Below are positions 8,349-17,505 of a stretch of DNA of 39,863 nt, in pieces. The number at the start of each line of letters is the position of its first letter. Position 1 is the stretch's first letter. The translations under genes were made by a program, and so were the position numbers. Source of the DNA: JBBSHJ01 sp038253135 (lineage in GTDB: Bacteria; Actinomycetota; Actinomycetes; Mycobacteriales; QHCD01). The notes under the pieces were generated by a model. That model ran no database searches, was not told where the DNA came from, and saw only the letters and a list, made by a program, of their open reading frames with translations. The stretch lies in contig JBBSHJ010000022.1 of NCBI GenBank assembly GCA_038253135.1, positions 1-39,863 of the forward strand, written 5' to 3'.

Positions 8349-8734
8349 CGCTGCAGATCACCGGGCCCGAACGCCGCCGGCAGCGCCTCGGTCATCGTCA
8401 TCGGCCCGTCCGCGGTGTCGAGCACGAGGTCCGGACCACCGTGCTCCCAGAGCAGCTGGCGGCACCGGCCGCACGGCATCAGGTGGTTTCCGTCCCGGTC
8501 ACAGCAGCTCACGGCGACGAGGATCCCACCACCGGTCGCGTAGAGCGTGGAGATCAGACCGCACTCGGCGCACAGGCCCAGGCCATAAGAGGCGTTCTCG
8601 ACATTGCAGCCGGTGATGATCCGGCCGTCGTCGACGAGGCCGGCCGCGCCGACCGCGAAGTTCGAGTACGGCGCGTACGCGCGTTGCATAACGTCCCGCG
8701 CGGCCAGCCGGAGCGCGGCCCAGTCCACCGACAT
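8345..8734 (-). CDS. cdd: Cytidine deaminase
   Basis: Converts cytidine and deoxycytidine to uridine forms. It has 129 residues, the size of the homotetrameric T-CDA class. Zn ligands are C55 (CAEC), C88 and C91 (PCGRC), with catalytic E57. The N-terminal AYAPYSNFAVGA motif binds the substrate. The ATG at 8734 is preceded by GGAGAG. It lies 43 bp after the permease gene at 8778 and its stop overlaps the deoA start. Confidence 0.96.
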   Translation of the reverse strand: MSVDWAALRLAARDVMQRAYAPYSNFAVGAAGLVDDGRIITGCNVENASYGLGLCAECGLISTLYATGGGILVAVSCCDRDGNHLMPCGRCRQLLWEHGGPDLVLDTADGPMTMTEALPAAFGPGDLQR

Positions 8735-8777
8735 CGGTCTCTCCCTTCAGGTCCCGAGCCGGCTACCGATCACGCCG

Positions 8778-10100
8778 TCAGCTCTTCGCGTAAGGTACGC
8801 CGTCCGCCGCCGGCGCGCGGACGCGGCCGATGACGCCGGCCACCACGACGATCGTCACGAGATACGGCAGCATCGTGATGATCTGCCCGGGGATCGCCAC
8901 GGGCAGCGGCAGCGCGGGCAGCAGATCCTTCAATTCGCTGCAGAAGGCGAACAACAGGGCGGCCGCAACGGCGCGCAGCGGGCGCCACCCACCGAAGATG
9001 ACGACGGCGAGGGCGATATAGCCGCGCCCGGCGGTCATGTTCTCGGTGAAGCTGCCGACCGTCCCGAGCGAGACGAAGACGCCGGCGAGGCCGGCAATCG
9101 AGCCGGCCAGCGCGACATTCCAGAAGCGCAGCCGGTTGACGTTGATACCGACCGTGTCCGCGGCTCGCGGATGCTCGCCGACCGCCCTCGTGCGCAGTCC
9201 CCACCGGGTGCGGAACAGGGCCACCGCGACCAGAGTCAGGACGAGGTACATCGCATAGACCAAGACGTTCTGATCGAAGAACACCGGGCCGATGACCGGG
9301 ATATCGCCGATCCACGGGATCTTCTTGGCCTGAAAGGCGGGCGCGCCGTTGTATTTCGCCGCGCCCGTATCCGAACTCATCAGCGCTGAATACAGATAGT
9401 TCGTCAGGCCGAGGACCAGCGTGTTGATCACGACTCCGAGAACCACCTGATTGACCTGATACCTGATCGCAAAGGCGGCCAGCAACATGCCGACAAGCGA
9501 GCCGAGGATGATGCCGCCGATCGTGCCGTAATACAGGTTGCCCGCCCAGCTCGCGACAAGTGACCCGGCGAACGCGCCCATCAGCATCTGGCCCTCGATC
9601 GCGACATTGATGACGCCGCTACGCTCACTCACGATGCCGCCCATGGCGCCGAGAATGAGCGGGACGGCGTAGAGCAGGGTGCCGCTGAGCGTGCCCACGA
9701 CATTGAGCGGGAGCCCGGCGCCGCCCGTGGGCGTCCAGATCAGGAAGGCGCACACGGCGAGGAGGACGACGCTCGCGGCGACGTACGGCGCCGCGCGGCG
9801 GCCGATCAATCCGGCGACGGTCAGGGCCCCCGCCAACAGGATGACGGCGCCGATGACGACGTTGGTGGCCAGTGCCGGCACGCCGAAGGTCGGGATCGAA
9901 TGCCTGGCCCCGAACGGCGACAGCCGGAACCGCGGCCGGGTGCTGCCCGCTCCCACTCCGAAACCGACGGCACACAGCACCGCGGCCAGGGCATAGACGG
10001 CACCGACGACGATGCGCCTGTTCCACGCGATCGGCGCTCTGACGACGTCGGTGGCGCTCAGGTCCTCGGCGCTCAGCCCGGCGGACAGGTCGGCCGTCAT
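8778..10100 (-). CDS. Nucleoside ABC transporter, permease (BranchedP/YufQ-like)
   Basis: 440 residues with about ten hydrophobic spans. It is the second permease of the BMP-family nucleoside importer. The conserved core GGIVSERSGVINVAIEGQM and the ADTVGINVNRLRFWNV loop are typical of the RbsC/YufQ group. The ATG at 10100 has GGAGGG six bases upstream; the longer open frame to 10178 is Arg-rich and overlaps the preceding gene, so it was not used. It follows the other permease after 37 bp. Confidence 0.93.
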   Translation of the reverse strand: MTADLSAGLSAEDLSATDVVRAPIAWNRRIVVGAVYALAAVLCAVGFGVGAGSTRPRFRLSPFGARHSIPTFGVPALATNVVIGAVILLAGALTVAGLIGRRAAPYVAASVVLLAVCAFLIWTPTGGAGLPLNVVGTLSGTLLYAVPLILGAMGGIVSERSGVINVAIEGQMLMGAFAGSLVASWAGNLYYGTIGGIILGSLVGMLLAAFAIRYQVNQVVLGVVINTLVLGLTNYLYSALMSSDTGAAKYNGAPAFQAKKIPWIGDIPVIGPVFFDQNVLVYAMYLVLTLVAVALFRTRWGLRTRAVGEHPRAADTVGINVNRLRFWNVALAGSIAGLAGVFVSLGTVGSFTENMTAGRGYIALAVVIFGGWRPLRAVAAALLFAFCSELKDLLPALPLPVAIPGQIITMLPYLVTIVVVAGVIGRVRAPAADGVPYAKS

Positions 10101-10137
10101 CGTGTTCCCTCCGCGGAATCGCGCGCAGCGGCGCCGG

Positions 10138-11379
10138 TCATCCGTTCCACCCCTTGGCCCGGGCCTGCGCCAGACCACCGGCGGCGCGGATCCGGAAGAC
10201 CGCGCGGATCAAGGCTGGGGCGGCGATGAAGAGCACCATCAGCGCCTGGGTGACCGTGATGATGTCGTTCGACGTCGGCGTCCGCGACTCCATCACGAGC
10301 CCGCCGGCCCGCAATGCGCCCAGGAACAGGGCCGCAAGCACGACACCCATCGGCTTGCCGCGACCGAGCAGGGCGACAGTGACGCCGTCGAACCCGGCGT
10401 CACCGTCGACGGTCGTGCTCACCAGGTGCGCGGGGCCCAGCACCTGCATCGCACCGGCCAGCCCCGCGAGCAGCCCGGCGGCCGCCATCGCGACGATCGC
10501 ACTGCGGTTGACGGCCATGCCGGCCGTGCGGGCGGCCGCCGGGTTGGCGCCGCTCGCCCGCAGGCGGAAACCGATCGTCGTACGCTCCAGCAGCCACCAA
10601 ACCACGACGGCCGCAGCGACGCCGACGAGCACGCCAACATTTGCCCGCAGCCCGCCGCCGAGAAGGCTGGGCAGCTCGGCGTGCGAATGAATGGTGCGCG
10701 ACTGCGAGACGTCGTACGGCGGCGCCTGGAAGAAATGCTTGGTCAGGAGATAGCCGAGCAGGTTGATCGCGACGTAATTGAGCATGATCGTCGTGATGAC
10801 CTCATGTGCACCCGTCCTGGCCTTGAGATATCCGGCCACCCAGCCGAAGGCGAGCCCGCCGACCATCCCGCCGACGAGGCACACGATCACGTGTACGACG
10901 ATGGGCAGGTTGACTGCGAAACCCAGCCACCCGGCGAGAATGGCGCCGCCGATGAGCTGTCCTTGCGCGCCGATGTTGAACAGTCCCGCCCGGAAGGCCA
11001 GCGCCACCGACAGACCGGTGAAGATCAGCGGCGTCGCATAGACGATCGTCTCCGAAATCGGGTTCAGAACGTCGCTGTAGCTGCCCTTGGACAACGTCGA
11101 CGGATCGAGGATCGCGCCCTTGAAGAGCCACCAGTAAGCCTGCGACGCCGCATGCCATCCGCGCGCGAAGGTGTCCTGCGGAGCGTCGAAGAAATAGCCC
11201 ATCGCCTTGCGGGTCCGCGCGTCGGACAGCGCGATCAAGACGCCGCCGACCACCATCGCGAGCACAAATGACAGGATCGTCGTGATCAGCGTGGACAGAC
11301 CCGACCGCCGGCCACCGGATGCCGCGGGATCGACCGGTTGCCGCGTCTCACCGGACGGCGTCTCGACGACGGAACTCAT
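10138..11379 (-). CDS. Nucleoside ABC transporter, permease (YufP-like)
   Basis: 413 residues. A cytoplasmic N-terminus of about 30 residues precedes around nine spans. Family motifs include LAFRAGLFNIGAQGQ and the cytoplasmic loop RASGANPAAARTAGM. It pairs with the permease at 8778-10100 and is energised by the ATPase at 11414. The ATG at 11379 has GGAGGGG three to four bases upstream. The gene lies 34 bp after the ATPase gene in the same transcript. Confidence 0.93.
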   Translation of the reverse strand: MSSVVETPSGETRQPVDPAASGGRRSGLSTLITTILSFVLAMVVGGVLIALSDARTRKAMGYFFDAPQDTFARGWHAASQAYWWLFKGAILDPSTLSKGSYSDVLNPISETIVYATPLIFTGLSVALAFRAGLFNIGAQGQLIGGAILAGWLGFAVNLPIVVHVIVCLVGGMVGGLAFGWVAGYLKARTGAHEVITTIMLNYVAINLLGYLLTKHFFQAPPYDVSQSRTIHSHAELPSLLGGGLRANVGVLVGVAAAVVVWWLLERTTIGFRLRASGANPAAARTAGMAVNRSAIVAMAAAGLLAGLAGAMQVLGPAHLVSTTVDGDAGFDGVTVALLGRGKPMGVVLAALFLGALRAGGLVMESRTPTSNDIITVTQALMVLFIAAPALIRAVFRIRAAGGLAQARAKGWNG

Positions 11380-11413
11380 GTCCCCTCCGCGGAAAAGAGT
11401 GCGCCGGCGATGC

Positions 11414-12949
11414 TCACGTCGCCTCCGGTGCCGTATCGTCCGGTTTCCCCGGCCGCTTGAGTGCACCCGCCATCGCCAGCCCGACCTCTTCGGCGCTTGC
11501 TCCTGCGGGCAGCTCGGTCACGACCCGGCCGCGATACATCACCGCGATGCGGTCGGCCAGGCCGAGCACCTCGTCGAGCTCGGATGACACCAGAACGACA
11601 GCCGCCCCACCGTCGCGGGCGGCGATGACCTGGCGGTGCACGAATTCGATCGACCCGACGTCGAGGCCCCGTGTCGGTTGGGCCAGGACCAGAATCTCCA
11701 GATCGCGGCTGAGCTCCCGGGCGAGGACGACCTTTTGCTGGTTGCCTCCGGACAGCATCGCGGCGGCAGAGTCGATGGACCGGGTACGGACGTCGTACTC
11801 CGCGACCCTCGCGCGCGCGTTCTCGGAAATCGCCGGGGTCACCAGCCGAACGCCATGGGAATAGGGCGGTCGGTCCACAACATCGAGGACGAGGTTGTCG
11901 GCGACCGAGAAATCCGCGATCAATCCGTCGTGCATGCGGTCCTCAGGTGCAAATCCGAGCCCGAGCGGCAGCCGCTTGGAAATGTCACGGTCGGTGATGT
12001 CGGCGCCGTGAAACCGCACCCGCCCCGACGTCGGGTGCTTCAATCCCACCAGGAGCTCGACCAGCTCGCTCTGGCCGTTGCCCTCGACTCCGGCTACCGC
12101 CAGGATCTCGCCACGGCGTACCGAGAGGTTGACGTCGTCGACGAGCAGGTGCCCGTCGTCGCTGACGAGACGAAGGGAACGAGTTTCCAGCACGACCTCT
12201 GCGGGCCTTGCCGGTGCCCTGTCGGCGTGCAGGCTCACGGCGCGTCCCACCATCATCGCCGCGAGCTCGGCCTCGGTGGACGACGGCGCCGCCTCGCCGA
12301 CGACCCGGCCGCGCCGGATGACCGTGATGCGGTCGGCGACGGCGCGGACCTCCTTGAGCTTGTGCGTGATCACGACGATCGCCGTGCCCTGCTCCCGCAG
12401 CGCGCGCAGGACCGTGGTCAGACCCTGGATCTCCTGCGGCGTGAGCACCGCGGTCGGCTCGTCGAGCACCAGCACCTGCGCGTCGCGGGCGAGCGCCTTG
12501 ATGATCTCGACCCGCTGTTGCATGCCGACCGGCAGATCCTCGACCAGCGCGTCCGGCGGGACCTCCAGCCCGGCCCGGCCGGAAACCTCACGCACCCTGT
12601 CCCTGGCCGCCCGCTTGCGCAGGAATCCGCCGCTGGACTCCTCGTGACCGAGCATGACGTTCTCGGCGACGGTGAAGACGGGAACCAGCATGAAGTGCTG
12701 ATGCACCATGCCGATCCCGGCCGCCAACGCGTCGCCCGGGCCGCCGAACCGGACCGGCTTGCCGTCGACGACGATCTGGCCGTCGTCGGGCCGGTACAGC
12801 CCGTAGAGCACGTTCATCAACGTGCTCTTGCCGGCGCCGTTCTCGCCTAGCAGGGCGTGAATCTCACCGGGCCGCACCGTGAGGTCGATGGCGTCGTTGG
12901 CGACGAGGTCACCGAATCGCTTGGTGATCGCCCGCAGTTCGAGCAGCAC
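11414..12949 (-). CDS. Nucleoside ABC transporter, two-domain ATPase
   Basis: 511 residues with two nucleotide-binding domains, as in RbsA/YufO proteins. Domain 1 has Walker A GENGAGKST, signature LPVGMQQRVEI and Walker B LVLDEPTAVLT. Domain 2 is degenerate: its P-loop reads GVEGNGQSE and its Walker B reads LVLAQPTRGLD, without the catalytic Glu, while the LSGGNQQKV signature is intact. This asymmetry is normal for the family. It starts with GTG at 12949, 6 bases after the BMP gene's stop codon, so the two are almost certainly co-translated. Confidence 0.94.
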   Translation of the reverse strand: MLLELRAITKRFGDLVANDAIDLTVRPGEIHALLGENGAGKSTLMNVLYGLYRPDDGQIVVDGKPVRFGGPGDALAAGIGMVHQHFMLVPVFTVAENVMLGHEESSGGFLRKRAARDRVREVSGRAGLEVPPDALVEDLPVGMQQRVEIIKALARDAQVLVLDEPTAVLTPQEIQGLTTVLRALREQGTAIVVITHKLKEVRAVADRITVIRRGRVVGEAAPSSTEAELAAMMVGRAVSLHADRAPARPAEVVLETRSLRLVSDDGHLLVDDVNLSVRRGEILAVAGVEGNGQSELVELLVGLKHPTSGRVRFHGADITDRDISKRLPLGLGFAPEDRMHDGLIADFSVADNLVLDVVDRPPYSHGVRLVTPAISENARARVAEYDVRTRSIDSAAAMLSGGNQQKVVLARELSRDLEILVLAQPTRGLDVGSIEFVHRQVIAARDGGAAVVLVSSELDEVLGLADRIAVMYRGRVVTELPAGASAEEVGLAMAGALKRPGKPDDTAPEAT

Positions 12950-12955
12950 GGCGGA

Positions 12956-14146
12956 TCAGCCGCCATGCACGGTGATCTTGATGCTCCCGTCGTTGATGCC
13001 CTTCGTGATCGCCGTCAGGTCCGACTTCGTCTTCGACGAGATCTTGCTGTCCCACTGATTGAAGCCGTCGATGCCGACGCCGCCGTTCTTCAGCGTTCCG
13101 ACATAGATCCCCGTGGCGATCTTGCCGGCCGCGCCGTCGACGGCGTACTTCTGCACCTGAGCCGGGATGTTCTTCAGCGAGCTGGTGGGGATGTACTTGC
13201 AATCGTCGGGGTAGTTCGTGCACCCGGGGAAGTCGACCCATATGACGCTGACCTTTCCGCCCGCCGAGGTCGCCGCGGACAGCGCCCCGGCGCCGGAGCC
13301 GCCGGCGACCGGGAAGATCACGTCCGCGCCCTGCTGGATCTGGGTCTGCGAAAGCGACTTCCCACCGGTGGGGTCGTTGAAGCCGTTGGGCGGGCCGAGG
13401 AAGCTGCCGGTCTTGCCGTTCCAGCCGAGGACCGTGGTCTTGGTGCCGTTCTTCTGGTCGTAGTGCGCGGCGCCCTGCTGATAACCGTCCATGTAGGCGG
13501 TCACCTGCGGGCCGACGTTGATGCCGCCCCAGGTGCCGATGACGTGCGATTTGGAGATGGCGGCCGCGACGTAGCCCGCCTCGTACGAGCCCTGCTCGCT
13601 GCGGAACGCCATCGAGTAGACGTTCGGGCCCTTGATCGGCGCGGTCAGCGAGTCGTCGATGAGGGCGAAATGCACCTTGGGGTACTTCTTCGCGGCCGTG
13701 GCGGTGGCCTTGGCCAGCAGGCCGCCGGTGGCGATGATCTCGTTGCAGCCCTTCTTCGCCGAGTTCTCCAGGTTGGGCTGGTAGTCGGCGCCGCTCTTGG
13801 ACTGGACGTAGCTGACCTTGATCTTCGGGTTCTTCTTGGCCGCATTCTGCGCGCCCTGGTATGCCGACTGGTTGAAGGACTTGTCGTTGACGCCGCCGGT
13901 GTCAAGGACGAGGCACACCTTGAAGCCGGTGCCGCCGGTCACCGGGCCGCCGGACGCCGTCGGACCGGCGGAGCCGGACGCGGTCGGACTGGCCGACATG
14001 CTTGCTGCGGACGATTTCGACGCGCCGCCGGAGGCCGCGCTGCCGCCGCCGGAGCCGGCCGAGCCGTTGTCGTTCTTCTTCCCGCAGCCGCCAGCCAGCA
14101 CGGCCACGGCAGCGACCGCTGCGACTGCGGTGACGGTTCGTCTCAC
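12956..14146 (-). CDS. BMP-family nucleoside-binding lipoprotein
   Basis: Solute-binding protein of the importer, 396 residues, anchored outside the membrane. The signal peptide ends in lipobox LAGGC with lipidated C21, followed by a Gly/Ser/Ala-rich linker to about residue 70. The PnrA/BMP core starts at VCLVLDTGGVNDKSFNQ; the D-x-x-F-N-Q triad is the family's ligand pocket. GTG start at 14146 with GGAGG five bases upstream. It is the first gene of the cluster. Downstream genes for cytidine, thymidine and adenosine metabolism make nucleosides the likely ligand. Confidence 0.94.
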   Translation of the reverse strand: MRRTVTAVAAVAAVAVLAGGCGKKNDNGSAGSGGGSAASGGASKSSAASMSASPTASGSAGPTASGGPVTGGTGFKVCLVLDTGGVNDKSFNQSAYQGAQNAAKKNPKIKVSYVQSKSGADYQPNLENSAKKGCNEIIATGGLLAKATATAAKKYPKVHFALIDDSLTAPIKGPNVYSMAFRSEQGSYEAGYVAAAISKSHVIGTWGGINVGPQVTAYMDGYQQGAAHYDQKNGTKTTVLGWNGKTGSFLGPPNGFNDPTGGKSLSQTQIQQGADVIFPVAGGSGAGALSAATSAGGKVSVIWVDFPGCTNYPDDCKYIPTSSLKNIPAQVQKYAVDGAAGKIATGIYVGTLKNGGVGIDGFNQWDSKISSKTKSDLTAITKGINDGSIKITVHGG

Positions 14147-14257
14147 TGTTCCTCCAGTGCACCGGCGGGTGTCGTCCCGCTGCTCGAGTGCGAATGACAG
14201 GTACGACGCCGACGCGTCCGCAAGGATGGCGGCCGGTGGTCGGTGCCGGACCAGGAG

Positions 14258-14263
14258 AGGCTA
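14258..14263 (-). promoter_or_regulatory. Likely -10 box of the nucleoside uptake cluster
   Basis: TAGCCT on the minus strand, about 112 bases before the BMP start. It implies a leader of about 105 nt. I saw no conserved riboswitch fold in that leader. The region 14147-14396 is the divergent control region shared with the carboxypeptidase gene. Confidence 0.4.
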
Positions 14264-14383
14264 ATGGATATCCGGGCCGGTCGAGCACCGCAACCCGCGA
14301 CGATCTCGTTACGACACGGATACGACCGCGGCCGCGCGGGCGACGCCCGCGCCCTTTCGACCGCCCGATCAGGCGCCGTTGGC

Positions 14384-14389
14384 TAGGCT
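14384..14389 (+). promoter_or_regulatory. -10 box for a leaderless carboxypeptidase transcript
   Basis: TAGGCT lies seven bases before the ATG at 14397, and no ribosome site is present. This supports the ATG over the upstream TTG at 14379, which would lie within the promoter. Confidence 0.5.
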
Positions 14390-14396
14390 CACCGCG

Positions 14397-15614
14397 ATGC
14401 CCGATCTCCCTGCCTCGGCGGCCACAGCTCGGCGGTCCGCCTTGGACCGCGTGGCTCTCGCCGCCGTCGCCGTGCTCGCTCTCGTCATCCCGATACGGCC
14501 CACCGAGACCGCCCCGGCGAGCGCAGCACCGGCGAGCGTGGGGGGCGCCCGGCTGGCGACCACCGGCGTCGTACACAGCCCCGGCACCCTGCCCCTGCCG
14601 GCGAGCGCCACCAGCGACAGTTGGCTGGTCGCCGACGGCGCGACCGGCCGGATTCTCGCGGCCAAGAACCCACACGGCCGCTACGCCCCGGCGAGCACCC
14701 AGAAGGTGCTGACCGCGCTGACCTTGCTGCCGGTCCTCGCCGACCGGACACGGACCGTCATCGCCGATCGCTCCGATGTGAGCTCGCCACCGGATCTCGC
14801 CGGTCTCGTCGCCGGCGGCACCTATCCCGTCGGGGTCCTGTTCGAGTGCATGCTTCTCGTCTCGGCCAACGACTGCGCCAACGCCCTTGCCCGCGCCAAC
14901 GGCGGCGGGCCGAAGACCGTGGCCGCGATGAACGCGACCGCCACGCATCTCCACGCCGACGACACGCGGGTGAGAAACGTCACCGGTCTCGACAGCGTCG
15001 GCCAGATGACGTCGGCGTACGACCTGGCGCTGATCATGCGGGCCGCGGCGGAGCGACCCGACTTCCTGCAGTACGACGCCAAGCCCGACGCCGTGCTGCC
15101 CGAGGTGCCGAACCGGAGCGGGCTGATCACGTTCGCGAACGGCAATCACCTGGTCGGCAACTACGCCGGCGCGGTCGCGGCGAAGACCGGCTACAGCGAC
15201 GCGGGACTGCAGACCTACGTCGCCGTGCTGCGCAAGGACAACCGCACGATGATCGTGAGCCTGATGCACGGCGACCGTGCCGGCGGCGACGTCTGGTTGC
15301 AGGCCGTTGACTTGGCCGAGTGGGGCTTTCAGGTTCCCGCGACGGCCAAGGGCGTCGGCGTGCTGGTCGAGCCCGGGCGGGCGCACGCCTCGGCACCGCC
15401 CACCCCGGCACGGAGCACCGCCCCGACGACCCGGCCCACCCGGCAACGGCCCGCACCGGCCGCGGCACCGCCGGATCCCGCCACCCGGGCGGCCGCCGCA
15501 GCATCCGGCCGCACCACCGATCCGTGGCTGCCGTGGTTCATCGGTGTCGGCGTGGTCCTCGCGCTTGCGATGCTCGGCGTCGGCCTGTCGATGCGGCACC
15601 GTCCCGCCCACTGA
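14397..15614 (+). CDS. D-alanyl-D-alanine carboxypeptidase (peptidase S11, PBP5-like)
   Basis: Trims the terminal D-Ala from peptidoglycan stem peptides outside the cell. 405 residues from the ATG at 14397. A signal/anchor span covers about 18-34. The three active-site motifs are in order: S100-T-Q-K103, S156-A-N158, K263-T-G265. After the catalytic domain comes a Pro/Ala/Thr-rich stalk (about 325-372) and a C-terminal span (about 376-398) with a short basic tail, so it is membrane-tethered at the C-terminus. The last 77 bp overlap the tail of the convergent YihY/BrkB gene. Leaderless start as noted. Confidence 0.93.
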   Translation: MPDLPASAATARRSALDRVALAAVAVLALVIPIRPTETAPASAAPASVGGARLATTGVVHSPGTLPLPASATSDSWLVADGATGRILAAKNPHGRYAPASTQKVLTALTLLPVLADRTRTVIADRSDVSSPPDLAGLVAGGTYPVGVLFECMLLVSANDCANALARANGGGPKTVAAMNATATHLHADDTRVRNVTGLDSVGQMTSAYDLALIMRAAAERPDFLQYDAKPDAVLPEVPNRSGLITFANGNHLVGNYAGAVAAKTGYSDAGLQTYVAVLRKDNRTMIVSLMHGDRAGGDVWLQAVDLAEWGFQVPATAKGVGVLVEPGRAHASAPPTPARSTAPTTRPTRQRPAPAAAPPDPATRAAAAASGRTTDPWLPWFIGVGVVLALAMLGVGLSMRHRPAH

Positions 15615-16746
15615 TCCGGGCCGTCCGATCTGGCCCTTCCCGATCTGGCCGGTCCCGATCTGGCCCGCCTGACCGCCAGGTCCGCCGTCCCCGCGGGATC
15701 CGCCGCCGTACTGCCGCCACGACGGCCGCACCGGCCGCAGCGCCGGCCCCGAAGACGCCCACCGCGAGCACCGCGCCGTTCGGCGTCGCCTGACCCCTGG
15801 GCGGCGTCGGCATCGGCGGCTCGACCTTGGCCCCGACTGTGGACTCGACCGCCCGGGGTCCAGGCGACTGCTCCGCCGCGACGGCGAGGCTCCCGCGCGC
15901 GGTCGCCGTCCACGCCGTGACGAAGAGGAGGAAGCGGCTGACGAGGTTCACCCAGATCATCAGGGCAAGGACGATGCCGAATGTCGCCACCTGCGGTTTC
16001 TGGGCGATCTTCGGGATGTAGTACGTGCCGACGATCTTCAGCACCTCGAAGCCGACGGCCGCGAACAGCGCACCGCCGAGCACCGACCGAAAGGCGATCC
16101 GCTGATGCGGCAGCCGGGCCAGCATCCAGGCGAAGATCAGCAGGTCGGCCCCGATGCCCACGACGATGCCGGCGACCCGGGTGCCGATCGCCGCGCCCGG
16201 TACGCCGTCCAGCCCGGTGTGCGTCATGATCACCCTCGTTGCCGAGGTACCGGCGGTCGTGAGTCCGAGCGAGACGAGGATGGCAAGGCCGAGACCGCAC
16301 AGCGCCAGCAGGTCACGAGCCTTGGCGACGAGGAAGTTCTCCTGCGGTTTGTCCTGGCCCCACAGCAGCTGCACCGCCGCCCGCAGGTTGCCGATCCAGC
16401 CCATGCCGGTGTAGAGCGCGCCGACAAGGCCGAAAGACAGGATGCCGGTGCGGTGCTCGACGGCGCTGCGCACGCCTTTGCGCAGGATCTCCTTGAGCTC
16501 GCCAGGAGCGCTCGTGGTGATCTTGTTCTGCAGCTGCTGGAACTGGTGCGGGTGCCCGTTCAGGATGAACCCGGCGATGGATATTGCCAGCAGCAGCAGG
16601 GGAAACAGGGCCAGCACGCTGAAATAGGTGATGGCCGCAGCCAGGTGGTTGCCGTTGTCGTCACCGAAGCGGGAGCCGGCCCGCATCAGATGGTCGAGCC
16701 AGGGCCGTTTCCGGGCCCGTGCCACGACGGCGTCCCTGAGTCCCAC
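15538..16746 (-). CDS. YihY/BrkB (formerly RNase BN) family membrane protein with unusual tail
   Basis: 402 residues. The first 280 or so residues are a standard YihY/UPF0761 domain with six spans, including the family's GNHLAAAITYFSVLALFPL start and the IWVNLVSRFLLF helix. Some members have been linked to envelope function; the former RNase BN assignment was an error in the literature. It starts with GTG at 16746, after a G-rich ribosome site. The C-terminus is odd. After a Pro-rich linker and a seventh hydrophobic Ala/Gly/Val segment (about 323-342) comes an Arg-rich tail with P-D-R pentapeptide repeats. That tail reads through the end of the convergent carboxypeptidase gene. It may be poorly constrained sequence produced by stop-codon loss. 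A TTGACA -35-like hexamer lies at 16804-16809 on the minus strand. Confidence 0.85.
   Translation of the reverse strand: MGLRDAVVARARKRPWLDHLMRAGSRFGDDNGNHLAAAITYFSVLALFPLLLLAISIAGFILNGHPHQFQQLQNKITTSAPGELKEILRKGVRSAVEHRTGILSFGLVGALYTGMGWIGNLRAAVQLLWGQDKPQENFLVAKARDLLALCGLGLAILVSLGLTTAGTSATRVIMTHTGLDGVPGAAIGTRVAGIVVGIGADLLIFAWMLARLPHQRIAFRSVLGGALFAAVGFEVLKIVGTYYIPKIAQKPQVATFGIVLALMIWVNLVSRFLLFVTAWTATARGSLAVAAEQSPGPRAVESTVGAKVEPPMPTPPRGQATPNGAVLAVGVFGAGAAAGAAVVAAVRRRIPRGRRTWRSGGPDRDRPDREGPDRTARISGRDGAASTGRRRASQARGPRRHR
15627..15671. repeat. 15-bp tandem repeat, three copies
   Basis: GATCTGGCC recurs at 15627, 15642 and 15657, a period of exactly 15 bases. On the minus strand it encodes a five-residue repeat (P-D-R-x-x) in the tail of the YihY/BrkB protein. 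Confidence 0.75.
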
Positions 16747-16853
16747 GTCGTACCCCCGCTCCGCCGAAAGTCAGAATGGGTGCTGCGTGCAGGGCACACA
16801 CACTGTCAAAACCGGTGTCGCGGCGCAAAAGCGTACCGCCGCAAACCGTTGGC

Positions 16854-17468
16854 TCAGTGATCTGCGGCGCGCCGCCGGTATCCGGGATGCCCGGCCGCCG
16901 TGGCCCCCTTGAGGTCGCGCGTCGGCCGGCCGGCGCGGGCGACCCGGTGACCGAGGCCGAAAACCCGTCGGATCCGCCACGCGTTGTCGCTCTGCTCGAA
17001 CAGGGTGAAGTCGCAGACGCAGAGGGTGGCGTCGAAGGGCCTGAGCTTCGCATAGGCCCGGTCGAGGGCGTCCGCACCGACATCGTGGGCGACCGTCACG
17101 TGCGGGTGGTAGGGGAAGGACCGGTCGATGGCGAGCGGCCCGCTGCACACGTCGGCGGCCAGCAACTCGCACGCGGCGATGCCCTCGGAGACCTGGGCGA
17201 AGACCACCTGCGACACCGGCCGGAAGGATCCCGCGCCGGAGAGGTGCAGGTCGTACGGCTCGTGCCGCGCCGCGACCGTGGCCAGGTGCCGTTCGACCCC
17301 CTCGGTCTCGGTCCGGCGTACGACGCTCGGCGGCAGGAAGGTCACATGCGGCGGCACGATCGTGGCCTGCGGGTCATCGGCGTCCTGGCGCATCCGCCGC
17401 AGCATGGACGCATGCGGCTCCGGCAGGGCGAACGCGACCCCGATGGTGAGGACTCCGGCGCGCGCCAT
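16854..17468 (-). CDS. 2H phosphoesterase superfamily protein (2'-5' RNA ligase-like)
   Basis: 204 residues from the ATG at 17468. Two H-x-T motifs mark the active site: H41-V-T43 (PPHVTFLPP) and H123-V-T125 (HPHVTVAHD). They are spaced as in LigT/CPDase enzymes, which act on 2',3'-cyclic or 2'-5' linked nucleotides. The physiological substrate is unknown. It lies 37 bp after trpS on the same strand, so it is likely co-transcribed. The trpS, 2H protein and YihY order is one I recall from streptomycetes. Confidence 0.85.
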   Translation of the reverse strand: MARAGVLTIGVAFALPEPHASMLRRMRQDADDPQATIVPPHVTFLPPSVVRRTETEGVERHLATVAARHEPYDLHLSGAGSFRPVSQVVFAQVSEGIAACELLAADVCSGPLAIDRSFPYHPHVTVAHDVGADALDRAYAKLRPFDATLCVCDFTLFEQSDNAWRIRRVFGLGHRVARAGRPTRDLKGATAAGHPGYRRRAADH

Positions 17469-17505
17469 CACGCCACCGCGCCGACCAGGCTGTACCCGCA
17501 GGGCA

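Noticed and set aside
14147..14257. Possible purine or other riboswitch in the leader of the nucleoside cluster
   Set aside because: The leader lacks the conserved core of purine riboswitches and no stable multi-helix junction could be drawn by eye.
16804..16809. TTGACA -35 box before the YihY/BrkB gene
   Set aside because: No -10 box lies at a 16-19 base spacing, so a full promoter is not supported.
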